Counted from the stretch's first letter, positions 16,191 to 25,019 are shown. The stretch: 64,000 nt of DNA from Lysobacteraceae bacterium P (GCA_005503055.1 SCOX01000002.1:186001-250000), one strand, 5' to 3'. The notes: generated by a model from the sequence alone, not told the origin. Numbers and translations: made by a program.

Positions 16191-18680
16191 TTGCAATTCG
16201 CGCAGCGTGACCGACGGCGGTGCATCCAGCACACGCCGCGTCGCGAACATCCCGGCGAGCAATGCGGCCAGCACGCCCAGCGCCGCACCGACCGCGGCCA
16301 TGCGCCAGTCCGCTTCCCACGGCAGGTCGAACACCTGCGTGGCGACGACGCCCGCCAGCACCGAGGCCGCGATCGCCGCCGTCAGTCCCGACAGCAGGCC
16401 GATCGCCGCAAACTCCGACGCCTGCGCCAGGCGCAACTGGCGGCGGCTGCCGCCGATGGCGCGCATGACCCCGCCTTCGAGCAGGCGCTCGTCCTGGCTC
16501 GCGCTCACCGCGGCCATCAACACCAGCACGCCGGCGACGAGCGAGAAGTAGAAGACCACTTCAACCACCGTCGATACCTGGTCGGCCGTGCTGCGCACCT
16601 GCTTGAGCACCGCGTCGATGTCGATCACCGACAGGTTCGGGAAGCGTTCGACCAGGTCGGCGGTGAAACGCGGACGCTGCGCCGGCACGCTCACCGCGGT
16701 GATGTGGCTGGCCGGGAATCCGTCGAGCGAACCCGGGGAGGCGATCACGAAGAAATTGGGCCGGAAACTCTCCCAATCCACGCTGCGCAGGCTGGTGATG
16801 GTCGCCTCGAACCGCTGGCCGGCGATGTCGAAGGCGATGCGGTCGCCGATCTTCCAACCCAGGCGCTTGGCGAATTCCTCCTCGACGGAGGCTTCGGGTT
16901 TCGCGGGCATGCCGCTCCAGAACTTGCCTTCGGTGACGCGATTGTCGTCGCGCAGATGGCCGGCCACCGACAGGTTGAACTCGCGCTCGGCCAGGCGCTG
17001 CGCGCGATCGCCCTGCTCGGCGTAGTCCTTTCCGGTGACCGCCTTGCCGTCGTGTTCGACCAGGCGGCCGCGGATCATCGGATACAGCGTCGGCGCGGCG
17101 ATGCCCTGCTCGGCGATGAAGCCGCGCACCGCATCGACCTGGTCGTCCTGCACGTTGACGATGAAACGGTTCGGAGCATCGGCGGCCAACGCGAGCTGCC
17201 AGCGGTCGAGCAGATCGGTGCGCACGAAGGTCAGCAGCAGCAACGCCATCAAGCCCAGGCCCAGCGCGGACACCTGCGCGATGCTCGCGCCGGCGCGGCG
17301 ACTCACGTTGGCCAGCCCGTAGCGCAGGCTGCCGCGCAGGCGTGAACGCACCCGCCGCAGCACCACGATCAGGCCCCAAGCCAGCAGCGCGAGCACCGCC
17401 AGCGTGGCGATGATGCCCAGCAGCATCGACAGGCCCAGCGCGGCCGATCCGGCCTTCCACCACAGCAGTGCGGCGAGACCGGCGAAACCGGCGATGGCCA
17501 CCAGCCATGCGCTGGGTTCGGTGGGATCCAGATCGCGGCGAAGCACGCGCAACGCGGGCACGCGTCGCAGTGCGAGTACCGGCGGCGCGCCAAAGGCCAT
17601 CAGTACCACGAGGCCGACGCCAAGGCCTTGCAGCGCCGGCATCCAGCCCGCGGGCGGGATCGACAGCTTGAGCGCCTGCGCCAACCAGCCGCCGATCGCC
17701 CACTGCAATGCGAACGCCAGTGCCACGCCGATGCTGCTGGCGATCACGCCCAGCATCAGCAGTTCGCCTACCTGGATGCCGACCACCGTGCGCTGGCTGG
17801 CGCCGAGGCAGCGCATCACCGCCGTTCCGGAAAGGTGCCTTTCGCTGTGCCGGCGCGCGGCCATCGCCACTGCGACCGCGGCGAGCACGACCGACACCAG
17901 CGCGGCCAGGCCAAGGAAGCGGCCGGCGCGGTCGAGCGCGGAGCGGATCTCGGGACGCGCGTCGGCGATGGTTTCCAGGCGCTGGCCGCGATCGAGCGCG
18001 GGGCGCGCGGTGTCGACGAACTGCTCGACTGCCGCCGCCGGTCCGGCGACGACCAGGCGATAGCGGATGCGGCTGCCTTCCTGCACCAGGCCCGTGGCAG
18101 GCACGTCGGCGAGGTTGAGGAAGACCTTGGGCGCGACGTTGAAGTAATCCAGTGCCGCGTCGGGTTCCTGCACGACCAGCGCGGCCAGGCGCAGATGCGC
18201 ATCGCCCAGCGCGATCTCGTCGCCGAGCTTGGCGCCGAGCGTGTCGGCGCCGGCACGGCTCATCCAGATCGTGCCGCGCGCAGGCACGCTTCCGGCGTCG
18301 CGCTCGACGCCATCGGCGCCGGCGATGCGGAACGCGCCGCGCAGCGGGAAACCTTCGCCCAGCGCGCGCAGGTCGCCCAGTTGCAGGCGTTCGCCAACGC
18401 GGACCATCGTTTGCAGTTCGACGGTTTCGGTCCGTTGCAGTTGTGGCACGTTGGCCGCTGCGCGCACGGCACCGGCGATGGGCGCATCGCCGCGCACCAC
18501 GGCGTCGCCGCCGAGCAGTCGGTTGGCTTCGATCGCCAGCGCGCGCTCGGCACGGTCGGTGACGAAGCCGACCGCGGTGACCGCGAGCACCGCCAGCACC
18601 AGCGCGGCGATCAGGATGCGCACGTCGCCGGCCGCGAGATCGCGGCGCAACTGGCGCCATGCCAGCGCGAAGGTTTTCAT
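16188..18680 (-). CDS. ybbP: FtsX-family ABC transporter permease (YbbP-like)
   Basis: The 830-aa inner-membrane protein has one N-terminal membrane helix (LIAALVLAVLAVTAVGFVTD), a large periplasmic domain, then two FtsX-type membrane modules, about ten helices in all. It begins with the four-base overlap ATGA on the ATPase gene. This build, the ATPase partner and the divergent tesA reproduce the E. coli tesA/ybbA/ybbP arrangement. Such MacB-like systems act by moving their periplasmic part rather than by carrying substrate through a channel; the client here is unknown. Its stop codon lies inside the last unit of the 21-bp array. Confidence 0.88.
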   Translation of the reverse strand: MKTFALAWRQLRRDLAAGDVRILIAALVLAVLAVTAVGFVTDRAERALAIEANRLLGGDAVVRGDAPIAGAVRAAANVPQLQRTETVELQTMVRVGERLQLGDLRALGEGFPLRGAFRIAGADGVERDAGSVPARGTIWMSRAGADTLGAKLGDEIALGDAHLRLAALVVQEPDAALDYFNVAPKVFLNLADVPATGLVQEGSRIRYRLVVAGPAAAVEQFVDTARPALDRGQRLETIADARPEIRSALDRAGRFLGLAALVSVVLAAVAVAMAARRHSERHLSGTAVMRCLGASQRTVVGIQVGELLMLGVIASSIGVALAFALQWAIGGWLAQALKLSIPPAGWMPALQGLGVGLVVLMAFGAPPVLALRRVPALRVLRRDLDPTEPSAWLVAIAGFAGLAALLWWKAGSAALGLSMLLGIIATLAVLALLAWGLIVVLRRVRSRLRGSLRYGLANVSRRAGASIAQVSALGLGLMALLLLTFVRTDLLDRWQLALAADAPNRFIVNVQDDQVDAVRGFIAEQGIAAPTLYPMIRGRLVEHDGKAVTGKDYAEQGDRAQRLAEREFNLSVAGHLRDDNRVTEGKFWSGMPAKPEASVEEEFAKRLGWKIGDRIAFDIAGQRFEATITSLRSVDWESFRPNFFVIASPGSLDGFPASHITAVSVPAQRPRFTADLVERFPNLSVIDIDAVLKQVRSTADQVSTVVEVVFYFSLVAGVLVLMAAVSASQDERLLEGGVMRAIGGSRRQLRLAQASEFAAIGLLSGLTAAIAASVLAGVVATQVFDLPWEADWRMAAVGAALGVLAALLAGMFATRRVLDAPPSVTLRELQ

Positions 18681-19378
18681 GACGCCACCAGCCGTCCGCT
18701 GTCCAGGCGCAACAGGCGGCCGCAGCGCGAGGCGAGGTGTTCGTCGTGCGTCACCAGCACCAGCGTCGTGCCCGCTTGCGCGTTGAGTTCGAACAACAGC
18801 TCGATGATGGCCTGGCCGGTGTGCGTGTCGAGGTTGCCGGTGGGTTCGTCGGCGAACAGCAGCGACGGCCGCGTCACGAACGCGCGCGCGAGCGCGACGC
18901 GTTGCTGCTCGCCGCCCGACAACTGGCGCGGATAGTGGCCCAGACGCTGGCCCAGGCCGACCTTCTCCAGGATCGCGCGCGCGGGTGCATCCACTTCGCG
19001 GTCGCCGCGCAGCTCCAGCGGCAGCATCACGTTCTCCAGCGCGGTCAGCGAAGGCAGCAGCTGGAAGTTCTGGAACACGAAGCCGACCTTCTCGCCACGC
19101 ACGCGTGCGCGACCGTCTTCGTCGAACGTGGACAGCGGTTCGCCATCGAGCACGACGCGGCCGCTGCTGGGCGTGTCGAGACCCGCGAGCAACGACAGCA
19201 GCGTACTCTTGCCCGAGCCGGACGCGCCCACGATCGCCACGCTGTCGCCCGGCGCGATGTCGAAGCTCACGTCCTCCAGGATGGTCAGCTCGCCCGTGGG
19301 CAACGGCACGTGCTTGCCCAGCCCCGCGACCTGAAGCGCCGCTTGAGTCCGCGCGCGCGGTGCGATGGAATCGGCCAT
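18677..19378 (-). CDS. ybbA: ABC transporter ATP-binding protein (YbbA-like)
   Basis: The 233-aa ATPase has Walker A GASGSGKSTLLSLLAGLD, the Q-loop NFQLLPSLTALEN, signature LSGGEQQRVALARAF, Walker B LLFADEPTGNLD and the H-loop VTHDEHLA. This is the LolD/MacB group that pairs with FtsX-like permeases. I start it at ATG 19378 (MADSIAPRAR) because AAGGACGA lies at good distance; an upstream ATG would add 12 residues. It is coupled to ybbP by a four-base overlap and divergent from tesA. Confidence 0.92.
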   Translation of the reverse strand: MADSIAPRARTQAALQVAGLGKHVPLPTGELTILEDVSFDIAPGDSVAIVGASGSGKSTLLSLLAGLDTPSSGRVVLDGEPLSTFDEDGRARVRGEKVGFVFQNFQLLPSLTALENVMLPLELRGDREVDAPARAILEKVGLGQRLGHYPRQLSGGEQQRVALARAFVTRPSLLFADEPTGNLDTHTGQAIIELLFELNAQAGTTLVLVTHDEHLASRCGRLLRLDSGRLVAS

Positions 19379-19430
19379 GTTCGTCCTTATGCTCTTGTCG
19401 TTCATCGTCATCATTGGGAGCGCGGATTAA

Positions 19431-20216
19431 ATGATCTTTAAGAGCCCGATCTTTAAGAGCCCGATCTTCAAGAGCTCGCCTTTCAAGAGCTCGCCTTTCA
19501 AGGGCTCGCCTTTCGAGGGCGCGATCCGAGCCTCCCGCAGTCATGCGGCCGCGCGGCGGCCCCTGCAATGTGCCATCGGTTGGGTCGCGGCTGCGTGGCT
19601 GATGCTGGCCCTTGCGCTGCCCGCCGCCGCCCAGACGACCGCGAAGGCCGCCGCGGCCGTGAAGCCGGCGCGAACGGTGCTGGTGATGGGCGATTCGCTG
19701 TCGGCCGGCTATGGGCTGGCGGCCTCGCAGGGCTGGGTCGCGCTCACCGCCGACCGCATCGCGAAGACGAAGCCCGGCTGGCGCGTGGTGAACGCGAGCA
19801 TCAGCGGCGAGACCACCGCGGGCGGCGCGGCGCGCATCGATGGCGAGCTCAAGCGCAACAAACCCGCGGTGGTGGTGATCGAACTGGGCGCGAACGACGG
19901 CCTGCGCGGCCTGCCGCTGGGGCAGTCGCGCACCAACCTGGACCGGATGATCCGCGCATCGAAGGCGGCCGGCGCGAAGGTATTGCTGGTCGGCATGCGC
20001 ATGCCGCCGAACCTCGGCCGCGAGTACACGCAGGGCTTCAGCGAAAACTACAGCGCGCTGGCGAAGCAGCACGAAGTGGCGCTGCTGCCGTTCCTGCTGG
20101 AACCCATCGCGCTCGATCGCAGCGCTTTCCAGAACGACAACCTGCATCCGATCGCCAGCGCGCAACCGAAGCTGCGCGACCATGTGTGGACGCAGCTTGC
20201 ACCGCTGCTGCAATGA
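19431..20216 (+). CDS. tesA: TesA-like SGNH/GDSL esterase (arylesterase/lysophospholipase)
   Basis: The 261-aa periplasmic hydrolase has the SGNH blocks: GDSLSAGYG (nucleophile Ser), the Gly in SGETTAGG, GANDGLRG (Asn) and DNLHP (Asp-His). A signal-like stretch, AIGWVAAAWLMLALALPAAAAQ, begins only near residue 48. In front of it, residues 2-33 are pentapeptide repeats (FKSPI, FKSSP) encoded by a 15-bp tandem array. The ATG at 19431 has GGAG about 10 bases upstream, but a later start may be the true one, with the repeats lying in the leader. It is divergent from ybbA as in E. coli. Confidence 0.85.
   Translation: MIFKSPIFKSPIFKSSPFKSSPFKGSPFEGAIRASRSHAAARRPLQCAIGWVAAAWLMLALALPAAAQTTAKAAAAVKPARTVLVMGDSLSAGYGLAASQGWVALTADRIAKTKPGWRVVNASISGETTAGGAARIDGELKRNKPAVVVIELGANDGLRGLPLGQSRTNLDRMIRASKAAGAKVLLVGMRMPPNLGREYTQGFSENYSALAKQHEVALLPFLLEPIALDRSAFQNDNLHPIASAQPKLRDHVWTQLAPLLQ
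19433..19522 (+). repeat. 15-bp tandem repeat, six units, at the 5' end of tesA
   Basis: Six contiguous 15-base units start at 19433, 19448, 19463, 19478, 19493 and 19508. They drift from gatctttaagagccc (units 1 and 2 identical) to gcctttcaagagctc and gcctttcgagggcgc. The array keeps the tesA frame and lies 54 bases from the ybbA start, so it sits in the shared control region. Confidence 0.88.
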
Positions 20217-20281
20217 GACGCACGCATCGCCGATGCGTCGACTATGCAGACGGCCTGATCGGCTTCCGATCTTTGAATGCT

Positions 20282-20380
20282 GTCATCCCCGCGAAGGCGG
20301 GGATCCAACGCTCCGGCGCTTCAGCCCTTCGCAAAGCGTGACGCCGCGGAAACCTGGATTCCCGCCTTCGCGGGAATGAC
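20282..20380. repeat. Dispersed inverted-repeat element (two 25-bp arms)
   Basis: The left arm (20282-20306) and right arm (20356-20380) are reverse complements except at two positions, with about 50 bases between. Each arm contains a smaller palindrome around cgcgaaggcg. This 'cccgcgaaggcggg' type is common between genes in xanthomonads and other proteobacteria. It lies between the convergent tesA and anti-sigma genes. Confidence 0.75.
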
Positions 20381-20452
20381 GGCGTTGCGGGTGACGACCT
20401 GGCGCAAGACGGCATCCGGATCGACGACGCCGGGAAGTACGGGGAAGCCGAC

Positions 20453-20980
20453 TCAGGCCGCGCCCGTCATTGCGCTGACGTCGTGGCGCATCAACCGCGC
20501 CACGCCCTGCCATGCCAGCGACATCGCCAGGCAGCCGATGACCAGACCCGTCCAGTCGGCCGACTGCGGCGAGAGCTTCGGCCACAACGCCGCGAAGGCC
20601 GGGCCCCACTGTTCGCCGTAGGTGGCGACCGCCACCAGCGCGGCGAACGCGAAGACCACTCCGAGACCGCGCAGCAGCCAGCGTTCGAGCAGTTCGCCGA
20701 CGGCGGGCGTGCCCTCGACATGACGCACGATCTGTGCGGCCAGGTCGTACGGCACCGGCTCCATCGCCGGGGTGCGCAGGGCGCGTGCGATCAGGCGGTA
20801 CTCGGCCAAGCGCGAATCGGCGCGATCGAGCGGCAGGCCTTGCCGTTCCTGGGCACGCGCACGCTCCTGTGCCTGCCATTCGGCTTCAAGCCGCAATGCG
20901 CCCGGGCTGCGCCAACCGGCGGGGCCGATGGGGCCGACGGGCGGATCGTGGTCAGGCGTGCTGTTGTCAGGTGCGTTCAT
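20453..20980 (-). CDS. Putative membrane anti-sigma factor
   Basis: The 175-aa protein overlaps the end of the ECF sigma gene by four bases. The N-terminal 100 residues are cytoplasmic and helical (EYRLIARALRTPAMEPVPYDL), followed by two hydrophobic segments (LRGLGVVFAFAALVAVATYG and TGLVIGCLAMSLAWQGVA). Sigma and anti-sigma pairs usually have this order and coupling, with the cytoplasmic domain holding the sigma factor at the membrane. I see no zinc-binding HxxxCxxC motif, so it is not a ZAS-type protein. The role is inferred from context. Confidence 0.7.
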   Translation of the reverse strand: MNAPDNSTPDHDPPVGPIGPAGWRSPGALRLEAEWQAQERARAQERQGLPLDRADSRLAEYRLIARALRTPAMEPVPYDLAAQIVRHVEGTPAVGELLERWLLRGLGVVFAFAALVAVATYGEQWGPAFAALWPKLSPQSADWTGLVIGCLAMSLAWQGVARLMRHDVSAMTGAA

Positions 20981-21549
20981 GCGGTCACTCCCATCCGGGC
21001 CTGCAGGCGTTCGCGAAGTCGCGCCCGGGTCCGGAACAGATGGCTCTTGATCGTACCCTCGGCGAGACCGGTGATGCGGGCGATCTCCACGATGGGTACC
21101 TCGTCCAGGTGATACAGCGTCAGCAGCGTGCGATGCAGGGGCGGCAGCGCTTCGATTTCCTCGTGCAGCCCGGCGGCGATCTCGGCGTCGGCGCAGGCGG
21201 TTTCCAGGTCGAAGCCGTCGCTGATCTGGTCCAGTAGCGACGCGCCGTCGTCTTCGTCGCCGAGGGGTTCGACAATCGCGATCCGGCGCTTCTCCAGGTG
21301 CCGTTTGGCCACCGAGTAGGCGACCTGGCCGATCCACGACTTCAGCGCGCTGTCGCCGCGGTACTGGTGCAGGCACTGGTGGACGCGCAGGAAGGTCTCC
21401 TGGCAGAGCTCGCGGGTGTCCTCCGGCTGCCGGACCATGCGCTGGATGATGTGCCAGCACAGGCCCTGGTACTCGCGCACGAGCCGCTCGAACGCGCCGG
21501 GCACATTGCCCAGCACGGCATCGACTAGCCTGCGGTCGTCCTCGGTCAC
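20977..21549 (-). CDS. ECF RNA polymerase sigma factor (RpoE-like)
   Basis: The 190-aa sigma-70 factor has region 2 (AFERLVREYQGLCWHIIQRM, then ELCQETFLRVHQCL and SWIGQVAYSVAKRHLEKRR) and region 4 (LPPLHRTLLTLYHLDEVPIVEIARITGLAEGTIKSHLFRAR-like). It lacks regions 1 and 3, as usual for extracytoplasmic function sigmas. It begins at GTG 21549 and is translationally coupled to the downstream membrane protein, presumably its anti-sigma factor. The signal and regulon are unknown; autoregulation is suggested by the promoter-like pair at 21576-21602. Confidence 0.92.
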   Translation of the reverse strand: MTEDDRRLVDAVLGNVPGAFERLVREYQGLCWHIIQRMVRQPEDTRELCQETFLRVHQCLHQYRGDSALKSWIGQVAYSVAKRHLEKRRIAIVEPLGDEDDGASLLDQISDGFDLETACADAEIAAGLHEEIEALPPLHRTLLTLYHLDEVPIVEIARITGLAEGTIKSHLFRTRARLRERLQARMGVTA

Positions 21550-21575
21550 GGGTTTTCGCCGGTCATGACTTTGTG

Positions 21576-21602
21576 GATACGTTCAGGGGCCCAATGGTTG
21601 CA
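21576..21602 (-). promoter_or_regulatory. Possible ECF-type autoregulatory promoter
   Basis: On the minus strand TGCAACC (21602-21596) and CGTATC (21581-21576) are spaced about as the AAC / CGT elements used by many ECF sigma factors, 27 bases upstream of the sigma gene's GTG. The spacer is at the short end of the usual range. Confidence 0.3.
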
Positions 21603-21702
21603 ACGCGGCCTTCACGAAATCGCGTCGAGGTCGCCTGCAACCGACCGCCGCCCGGCCGTATCTCCCTTCCCGAACCCACCGCAACGGCCCGAGAATCCCG
21701 CC

Positions 21703-22029
21703 ATGGACTTCGACATCCTCATTCCCATCACCCTGTTCATCTGCATCGCCTACACCATCAAGGTGGTGGTGGACGCGCGCACCCGGGCCAAGCTGATCGC
21801 CGGCAACGGTTCGGAAGAGCTGATCCGCACGCTGGTCCAAGCCGAATCGCAGCAGCGCCGCCACGCCTCGCTGCGCTGGGGCATCCTGCTGCTGTGCGTG
21901 GGCATCGGCTTCGGAATGATCGAATCCTTCGGCTGGCGCGAGATCACGCCGGGCGTGGTCGCCGTGCTGCTCGGCGTGACCGGCGTGGGCAACCTGCTGG
22001 CCTATGCGGCGGCGCGCAAGCTCGGTTGA
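21703..22029 (+). CDS. Small membrane protein, divergent from ECF sigma gene
   Basis: The 108-aa protein has three hydrophobic segments: ILIPITLFICIAYTIKVVVD, WGILLLCVGIGFGMIESFG and ITPGVVAVLLGVTGVGNLLA. Between the first two lies a charged cytoplasmic loop rich in Arg and Gln. It starts at ATG 21703. Similar unnamed membrane proteins accompany sigma/anti-sigma loci in related genomes, as I recall, so it could be a target or modulator, but that is only context. No enzymatic motif is visible. Confidence 0.7.
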   Translation: MDFDILIPITLFICIAYTIKVVVDARTRAKLIAGNGSEELIRTLVQAESQQRRHASLRWGILLLCVGIGFGMIESFGWREITPGVVAVLLGVTGVGNLLAYAAARKLG

Positions 22030-22038
22030 GCCTGCGCC

Positions 22039-22473
22039 TCAGCGCCGGTCCAGCGTCGTGCGCAGGACCGGCAACGTGGTGACGTCGTCCACGCCCTTGA
22101 AGCCGGCGATCCGCTCGCGCAGGTCGGCCAATTCGCTCGGGCTGTCGACCTGCACCAGCACCAGCAGGTCGATCTCGCCCGCGACGCTGTGGCACAGCCG
22201 CACCTGCGGCATCGCGATCAGCAACGGCATGACGTCGTCGCAGCTGAAGCCGTCGGCGTAGCGCAGCATCAGCCAGGCCTGCAACGGATCGCCCGCGCTG
22301 CCCAGGCGCACCGTGTATTGGGCGATGACGCCCGCGTTTTCCAGCCGTTGCAGGCGCTCCTGCACCGTGCTTCGGCCCAGGCCCACCGCCTTGGCCAGGG
22401 CCACGGTGGACAGGCGCGCGTTGTCCTGCAACAGCGCGATCAGCTGGCGGTCGATGGCGTCCAGGGTCTTCAT
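22039..22473 (-). CDS. Lrp/AsnC-family transcriptional regulator
   Basis: The 144-aa protein has an N-terminal winged-helix (LDAIDRQLIALLQDNARLST..LGRSTVQERLQRLENAGVI) and a C-terminal RAM ligand-binding domain (VRLCHSVAGEIDLLVLVQVDSPSELADL). Lrp-type proteins sense amino acids and regulate their metabolism, often controlling the divergent neighbour. The divergent gene at 22579 encodes an isochorismatase-like hydrolase, so this is a plausible target. It starts at ATG 22473, leaving 105 bases for both promoters. Confidence 0.9.
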   Translation of the reverse strand: MKTLDAIDRQLIALLQDNARLSTVALAKAVGLGRSTVQERLQRLENAGVIAQYTVRLGSAGDPLQAWLMLRYADGFSCDDVMPLLIAMPQVRLCHSVAGEIDLLVLVQVDSPSELADLRERIAGFKGVDDVTTLPVLRTTLDRR

Positions 22474-22578
22474 TGCATGGGCGGTGCCGGTGTCGCCGGC
22501 ATTCTGCGGGTTGAGACCGGCGTAGGCGAGCGCGCATCGTGTGCGCTCCGCCGGGACGGCCCGGCACGGAGACTTCGC

Positions 22579-23154
22579 ATGAACTTCGACGCACGCAGCG
22601 TGCTCATTCCCATCGACGTGCAGTGCGGGTTCGACTTTCCGCCGTGGCCGCCGCGCAGCAACCCGGCGATGGAAGGCAATGGGTTGCGCCTGCTCGATGC
22701 GTGGCGTCGTGCCGGACTGCCATTGATCCATGTCCGCCACGATTCGGTGGTCGAGGGTTCGACGCTGGCGCCCGGGCATCCGGGCAATGCGCATCGCGCG
22801 GGATACGCGCCGCTGGAAAGCGAGGCGCTGGTGACCAAGTCGGTCAACGCGGCCTTCATCGGCACCGACCTGGACCTGCGGCTGCGGCGCCTGGGCATCG
22901 ACACGGTCGTGCTGTTCGGCATCAGCACCGACATGTGCGTGTCGACGACCGCGCGTGTGTCGGCGAACCTGGGCTATCGCACCGTCGTCGTCGGCGATGC
23001 CTGCGCCTGCTTCGAACTGAAGGACGCGGACGGTTCGGTGATCCGCGCCGACGATATCCAGCGCGCGCATCTGGCGACGCTGCGGGCGGAGTTCGCGCAG
23101 GTGATGGACACGGATGAGGTGATTGCGGGGCTTCGGGGGAAAGACGCGGCCTGA
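22579..23154 (+). CDS. Isochorismatase-like cysteine hydrolase
   Basis: The 191-aa hydrolase has the catalytic Asp in LIPIDVQCGFD, the Lys in VTKSVNAAFIGTDL and the nucleophilic Cys in GISTDMCVSTTARV, which includes the cis-peptide region. Relatives hydrolyse amides such as nicotinamide, carbamoylsarcosine or ureidoacrylate; nothing visible fixes the substrate. It is divergent from the Lrp-type regulator, and such pairs often handle breakdown of a nitrogen compound. A terminator follows at 23292. Confidence 0.88.
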   Translation: MNFDARSVLIPIDVQCGFDFPPWPPRSNPAMEGNGLRLLDAWRRAGLPLIHVRHDSVVEGSTLAPGHPGNAHRAGYAPLESEALVTKSVNAAFIGTDLDLRLRRLGIDTVVLFGISTDMCVSTTARVSANLGYRTVVVGDACACFELKDADGSVIRADDIQRAHLATLRAEFAQVMDTDEVIAGLRGKDAA

Positions 23155-23291
23155 AGCGCCGCCGTTACGCGCAAGCGCCGGAGTCGAAGGATGGACGGAC
23201 AATTCGTGGGTCCGTCCACCCTTCGAATTCGCTTCGCCACGCTCAGGGCGAACGGCTGTGCGTGGCGGCGAGTCGGACCGGAACCCGAACA

Positions 23292-23321
23292 AAACGGGCG
23301 GAGCCTGCGCCCCGCCCGTTT
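23292..23321. terminator. Bidirectional terminator
   Basis: A 10-bp stem (23292-23301 with 23312-23321) flanked by A and T runs lies between the convergent hydrolase gene and the M28 peptidase gene. Confidence 0.6.
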
Positions 23322-23348
23322 CGGCGTCCACATCAAGGTAGCAACGCC

Positions 23349-25019
23349 TTACTTGCGATCCGCCGCCGTCTTGTCGCGCGCCGCGCGGAATTCCGACGAG
23401 GCATCCCAGTTCGGCCAGCGGTCGGAATCGGCCAGATCGCGGCCCAGGCTGTAGAGCAGCGACAGGTCGCGCGACATGCCCAGGAACATCCAGTCGGCTT
23501 CCCACTGGTCAGCCGGCTGGTGGTAGCGGTCGGCGACGTAGGCGTCTTCCATCTTCTTGCCGGCTTCCACGCCGCCGTCGACGAGGTCGTTGCCCGAACC
23601 GAACGAGATCGCCGGCACGCCGCGCTTGGCGAACGGGAAGTGATCGGAGCGGAAAAAGTGGCCGGCTTCCGGCTTCGGATCGGTCACGTAATCCAGGTTC
23701 GCCAGCTTCTTGGCCTTGTCGATCAGGTCGTTGAGCAGGTCCTGCTTGGCGCTGCCGGAGGTGGTGAAGTTGCGCGCGGGACCATGGGGATCGAGCGCGT
23801 CCATGTTGATCACGGCCACGGTCTTGCCCAGCGGATAGAGCGGCTTGGAGGCGTAGTACTCCGAACCCAACAGGCCCTTTTCCTCGGCCGTGACGGCCAG
23901 GAAGACCACCGAACGGTCCGGCTTGGGCGCCTTGGCGAACGCGCGACCGAGCTCGATGAGCGCGGCGGTGCCCGTGGCGTTGTCGACGGCGCCGTTATAG
24001 ATGGTGTCGCCCTTCGCGTCCGGCTGGCCGACGCCGAGGTGGTCCCAATGCGCGGAGTAGATGACGGTTTCGTCCGGACGCTTGGCGCCTTCGATCCGGC
24101 CGGCGATGTTGCGCGAGGTGATGATCTCGCGGTTCACGTCGTACTTCGCGCTCAGCGTCGTGCCCTTGAGTTCGACCGGCTTGAACGCCTTGGTCTTCGC
24201 CTGCGCCTTCAGCGCGTCGAAATCGAGCCCGGCCTGCTTGAACAGATGCACGGCGAAGTCGCGCTGGATCCAGCCTTCCAGCATCGGATGCACCGAGGCC
24301 GGGTTGTCGCGCACGACGTCGAACATGGTGTTGGTGTTGGAATTCTTGACCGTGGCCCAGCCGTAGGACGCCGGGTCGGTCTCGTGCACGATCAGCAGGC
24401 CGAGCGCGCCCTGGCGCGCGGCCTCTTCGTACTTGTAGGTCCAGCGGCCGTAGTAGGTCATGGCCTTGCCGCCGAAGTCGCCTTCGCCGCCATCGAAGTC
24501 GGGATCGTTGATCAGGACGACTGCGATCTTGCCCTTCAGGTCCACGCCCTTGAAATCGTCCCAGCCGCGTTCCGGCGCGTTGACGCCGTAGCCGGCGAAC
24601 ACCAGCGGCGCCTTGCGGATGTCGATGGCGGTCGAACCGTCCTGCGCGGCGCGAACGGCGATCTGCTCGCCCTGCTTCAGCGCCTGGGCCTTGCCCTTCA
24701 CGTCGATGGACAGCGTCGGGGTGCCCTTGATTTCGGCACGCGCCAGCGGCACGGCCTGGGTCCATTCGCGCTTGCCGCCCTTCAGATCGCCGCCCGGCTG
24801 CAGGCCCGCGGCCTTCATCTGCGCGACGACGTATTCGACGGTCTTGGTCTCACCGGCAGTGGCCGGGCCGCGGCCCTCGAATTCGTCGGAAGAGAGCACC
24901 TTGACGTCCTGCGACAGGCGCGCCGGATCGATCCCCGGACCGGCGGGCTTGCCGGCGACCGCAGGGTTGAGGGCGACGGCTAGGGAAAACGAGAGCAGCG
25001 ATACAGCCGGTAGTTTCAT
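23349..25019 (-). CDS. Secreted M28-family zinc aminopeptidase
   Basis: The 556-aa protein has a signal peptide (MKLPAVSLLSFSLAVALNPAVAG). A PA domain follows in the middle (about 140-280), then the peptidase domain with the di-zinc ligands: H and D of SAHWDHLG, the bridging Asp of GAVDNATG, the catalytic and ligand Glu pair in TAEEKGLLGS, Asp in INMDALDP and the final His in RYHQPADQW. M28 enzymes with a PA insert remove N-terminal residues from peptides in the periplasm or medium. The start ATG 25019 gives a proper signal sequence. It is separated from PepSY upstream by a terminator-like hairpin. Confidence 0.93.
   Translation of the reverse strand: MKLPAVSLLSFSLAVALNPAVAGKPAGPGIDPARLSQDVKVLSSDEFEGRGPATAGETKTVEYVVAQMKAAGLQPGGDLKGGKREWTQAVPLARAEIKGTPTLSIDVKGKAQALKQGEQIAVRAAQDGSTAIDIRKAPLVFAGYGVNAPERGWDDFKGVDLKGKIAVVLINDPDFDGGEGDFGGKAMTYYGRWTYKYEEAARQGALGLLIVHETDPASYGWATVKNSNTNTMFDVVRDNPASVHPMLEGWIQRDFAVHLFKQAGLDFDALKAQAKTKAFKPVELKGTTLSAKYDVNREIITSRNIAGRIEGAKRPDETVIYSAHWDHLGVGQPDAKGDTIYNGAVDNATGTAALIELGRAFAKAPKPDRSVVFLAVTAEEKGLLGSEYYASKPLYPLGKTVAVINMDALDPHGPARNFTTSGSAKQDLLNDLIDKAKKLANLDYVTDPKPEAGHFFRSDHFPFAKRGVPAISFGSGNDLVDGGVEAGKKMEDAYVADRYHQPADQWEADWMFLGMSRDLSLLYSLGRDLADSDRWPNWDASSEFRAARDKTAADRK

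Noticed and set aside
15814-16551. 245-codon plus-strand frame through the 21-bp array
   Set aside because: It has no ribosome site, runs on into the antisense of ybbP, and is open mainly because the repeat length is a multiple of three. It is kept as a repeat, with possible coding origin mentioned.
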